64,000 nt of DNA. Origin: Solibacillus sp. FSL K6-1523. GTDB lineage: Bacteria > Bacillota > Bacilli > Bacillales_A > Planococcaceae. The stretch covers positions 794,001-858,000 of the forward strand of contig NZ_JBBOSU010000001.1 of NCBI RefSeq assembly GCF_038005225.1. The letters are read 5' to 3'. The notes below the pieces were generated by a model that searched no databases, was not told the DNA's origin, and worked only from the letters and a program-made list of their open reading frames with translations. The position numbers and the translations under genes are program-made. Of the stretch, positions 62,000 through 64,000 are shown in pieces (positions within the stretch are counted from its first letter, which is position 1; each line of letters begins with the position of its first letter).

Positions 62000-62032
62000 C
62001 AGCAGTAGAATTTAATAAAAAGGGGGCAAATA

Positions 62033-62443
62033 TTGATTAAGAAAAAACGAATTATTATCATAATAGTAATCATTGCTATAGGTTTATTTATATATATAAT
62101 TAATGGTAATAGGGGGAAAATGGTTATTTATGAAGGTTTTCTAAATCTGTCTGAAATTGAATATCTAGAGGTTGTAGGAATTGATAATAAGTTACCTACT
62201 AAAATTACAGATACTGATGATATCCAAAGAATAATTCTTCTTCTTCAACAACTTAATGGACCCATAGAATTTGAACATATACCATCAGATGAAGCTTTGT
62301 TTGGATTAAGCATAGTCCTAAAAGAACATTATCCGAGTTCAGAAATTATAATTTATCAGGATAAAGTCTTTCATGGACAAGGAAGAAATGTATCTGAAGA
62401 ACTTGTGAATGAATTGGTTGTAACTATTGAAAGTTCTTTTTAA
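62033..62443 (+). CDS. Hypothetical membrane-anchored protein (136 aa)
   Basis: Start TTG 62033 behind AAGGGGG. N-terminal helix (RIIIIIVIIAIGLFIYII) then an outside domain with EFEHIPSDEALFGLSIVL and an acidic end. No known family. AT content and codon use are higher in A/T than in the genes to the left, and it is flanked by a spacer repeat on either side, so it may be an acquired gene. Confidence 0.65.
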   Translation: MIKKKRIIIIIVIIAIGLFIYIINGNRGKMVIYEGFLNLSEIEYLEVVGIDNKLPTKITDTDDIQRIILLLQQLNGPIEFEHIPSDEALFGLSIVLKEHYPSSEIIIYQDKVFHGQGRNVSEELVNELVVTIESSF

Positions 62444-62504
62444 GCCAACGGGTGTTTAGTGCAATAAGGATTTATAACGTATACAAAACTAAACCTAATA
62501 ACGT
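62444..62504 (+). repeat. Short spacer repeat, copy b
   Basis: CCAACGGGTGTTTAGTGCAA, TAAGGATTTATAACGTATAC, then AAAACTAAACCTAATAACGTT. Begins at the stop codon of the preceding gene. Nearly the same as copy c. Confidence 0.75.
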
Positions 62505-62530
62505 TCTCAAATGCAAGCTTGGTAATATTT

Positions 62531-62577
62531 AAAACAGCGAAAAATACTGTTAAATCAGTGTTTGTCGTTGTTTTTTA
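62531..62577 (+). terminator. Hairpin with TTAAAT loop, after copy b
   Basis: AACAGCG..ATACTG and CAGTGT..CGTTGTT arms around a TTAAAT loop, then six T. Shares its loop, but not its stem sequence, with the hairpin at 63739. 62578-62757 holds nothing else clear. Confidence 0.6.
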
Positions 62578-62757
62578 TAGAAAATAACACTCTGAGATGC
62601 TGCGATAAATAATTTTAAAGAAGACTGTTCGTTCCACTGGTTCTGAATGGGGATAACATATAAATAGAATCTCAATGAAATGTTACCAAGGGCACTTAGG
62701 GGCGTTTTAATTTAACCACCGTTACTTGTGGTAAAATTATATAAGGAGGGATGAGTG

Positions 62758-63636
62758 ATGAAAATTAAATACTCTATAGTTGATGTTTTTTCACAAGGCA
62801 AATATACAGGAAATCAACTTGCAGTTTTTAAAAATGCTGAAAAAATTCCAGAGAATGAAATGCAACAAATAGCCAAGGAAATTAATTTTTCTGAGTCTAC
62901 TTTTATCTTATCAAATATCAAAAAAGATAATGGCTATGACGTTCGAATTTTCACTCCTAATGAAGAGATTCCTTTTGCTGGACATCCGACTTTAGGAACT
63001 GCATATGTCATTCAAAATGAAATATTAGAAAGCCCCTGTGATAGACTCATTTTAAATTATAAAGCTGGACAGATTCCTGTTTCGTTCGATAATCAAGAAG
63101 AAATTATATGGATGAAACAAAATGAACCAACTTTTGGACAGGTTTTAGATGCAAATAAGGTTTCCGATGTTTTAAATATAGATAAAGATTCCATTGATAA
63201 TAGATTTCCTATCCAGGAAGTTTCAACTGGACTTCCAGTAATTATTGTACCTTTAAAATCTTTAGAAGCAGTAAAAAATGTAAGAATAGATAGAGAAAAA
63301 TACTTTGAATTAATTGAACATACTGATGCAAAAGGAATTATGGTTTTTTCTCCTGAAGCGTATAGTTCTGAAAATGATTTAAATGTTCGAGACTTTGCAG
63401 ATTATTATGGTATTCCCGAAGACGCAGCTACTGGAAGTTCTAATGGATGTTTAGCATCTTTTTTAATTAAATATCGATATTTCCAAAGAGGAGAAATAGA
63501 TGTTCGAGTAGAACAGGGGTATGAAATTAACAGACCTTCTTTATTGTTTTTAAAGGCAAGTGATGATAACGGGAGAATCAACATTTATGTAGGAGGTAAA
63601 GTAGAAAAAATTGCCCAGGGAGAATGGTTTTTATAA
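62758..63636 (+). CDS. PhzF-family isomerase/epimerase-like protein
   Basis: 292 residues, two-domain PhzF fold (diaminopimelate-epimerase-like). N-terminus VDVFSQGKYTGNQLAVF, catalytic Glu in NFSESTFIL, PFAGHPTLGTAYV, and C-terminal EDAATGSSNGCLASFL. Substrate unknown; members isomerise phenazine precursors or other small molecules. ATG 62758 with AAGGAGG eight bases upstream. Flanked by spacer repeats b and c. Confidence 0.9.
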   Translation: MKIKYSIVDVFSQGKYTGNQLAVFKNAEKIPENEMQQIAKEINFSESTFILSNIKKDNGYDVRIFTPNEEIPFAGHPTLGTAYVIQNEILESPCDRLILNYKAGQIPVSFDNQEEIIWMKQNEPTFGQVLDANKVSDVLNIDKDSIDNRFPIQEVSTGLPVIIVPLKSLEAVKNVRIDREKYFELIEHTDAKGIMVFSPEAYSSENDLNVRDFADYYGIPEDAATGSSNGCLASFLIKYRYFQRGEIDVRVEQGYEINRPSLLFLKASDDNGRINIYVGGKVEKIAQGEWFL

Positions 63637-63650
63637 TAATTTTTTCTTCA

Positions 63651-63714
63651 GCTAACGGTTACTTTAGTACAACAAGGATTTATAACGTATACAAAATAAA
63701 CGTAAATAACGTTC
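63651..63714 (+). repeat. Short spacer repeat, copy c
   Basis: GCTAACGGTTACTTTAGTAC, AACAAGGATTTATAACGTATAC, AAAATAAACGTAAATAACGTT. Same order as copy b, 15 bases after the phzF-like stop codon. Confidence 0.75.
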
Positions 63715-63738
63715 CAAAACAAAAATTTGGGAGACACC

Positions 63739-63781
63739 AAAAGCCATGAAATGTTGTTAAATCAACGTTTCATGGCTTTTC
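63739..63781. terminator. Perfect hairpin after copy c
   Basis: AAAAGCCATGAAATGTTG and CAACGTTTCATGGCTTTT, 18 arms with one mismatch, loop TTAAAT. Works in either direction. 63782-64000 has no clear gene; 63901-63932 has two TTATAACG words like those of the spacer repeats. Confidence 0.85.
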
Positions 63782-64000
63782 TGCTAAACAATGTTTATAC
63801 AGGACTATATACATTTCCTTCAAAAGCTAATCATAGCAATATTTTAGGGGTATTTGGAACACAGTTGCACTTTCGACTTTAATGAATAAAATTATGCATA
63901 TTTATAACGTTGTAAATGCAGTATTATAACGCTCTATTTACAGCGCTCCTGTTGCTAACATTATATTTTCTGGAGCCGTACAACGTGATTTGAGGGATAA

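Noticed and set aside
61968-63714. Integron cassettes with attC sites
   Set aside because: The spacer repeats lack a clear paired R'/R'' core (GTTRRRY/RYYYAAC) and no integrase is in the window; kept only as a cassette-like finding.

Overview
The window is chromosomal DNA from a low-GC, endospore-forming member of the Bacillales. Spore genes (CotZ/CotO, SpoVAC-VAD-VAE, YjcZ, SpoVIF, a Spo0E-like regulator) and conserved B. subtilis-like gene order (yjbH-yjbO, cotO/cotZ, spoVIF-yjcF-yjcG-yjcH) point to Bacillus relatives. A murE standing outside a cell-wall cluster, with a DDPR rather than DNPR motif, and the general gene style suggest a Solibacillus/Lysinibacillus-type (Planococcaceae) organism. 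That placement is inference.

Layout. 0.1-6.1 kb: yjb block (SpxH, truncated globin, lytic transglycosylase CwlQ, CYTH protein, YjbL, RelQ, NAD kinase, pseudouridine synthase). 6.6-14 kb: MgtE, spore coat and SpoVA genes, YjcZ, SpoVIF, YjcF-G-H. 14-18.4 kb: a PgpA-like protein, a nuclease, an Rrf2 regulator, then a flavin monooxygenase locus destroyed by a TnpB element. 18.5-26 kb: a Fur-box-preceded heme-iron operon (sortase-anchored NEAT protein, SLH-anchored NEAT protein, IsdE-IsdF-ATPase, sortase B, EfeO-like lipoprotein). 26-37 kb: YceI, aldehyde dehydrogenase, histidine kinase, MurE, VanZ, PrfC, a DUF2089/SHOCT cluster ending in a frameshifted gene, and a decayed YpdA-like remnant. 37.5-53.5 kb: SwrC-type RND pump, dehydrogenase, TerC under a Mn2+ riboswitch, KtrB, radical SAM protein, kinase, MarR, lipoproteins, CPBP protease, Spo0E-like, VanW, endonuclease Q. 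53.7-57 kb: thiamine salvage operon tenA-thiM-thiD-thiE behind two tandem TPP riboswitches. 57-61.6 kb: AAC(6')-like acetyltransferase, then ECF sigma, ABC ATPase and FtsX permease. 61.7-64 kb: small genes separated by a different short repeat.

The strongest unexplained signal is a family of modular palindromic intergenic elements, 11 copies called R1 to R11 here. Each is built in a fixed order: a terminal palindrome T, a core with a nested hairpin, an optional cloverleaf-like module of about 65-75 nt, a palindrome C, and sometimes an L hairpin that resembles the left end of the TnpB element. Stem pairs change together between copies, so the folded form seems to be kept. In every copy next to a gene start, the T end faces that start, in some cases within 25 nt of it. 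One copy sits inside the P2 loop of the Mn2+ riboswitch without breaking its conserved core, one lies between the two TPP riboswitches, and one lies in the leader of the heme operon.

Starts were moved from the longest open frame to the codon with the best ribosome binding site where the sequence favoured it. Family assignments come from recognised motifs and gene order, not from a search.
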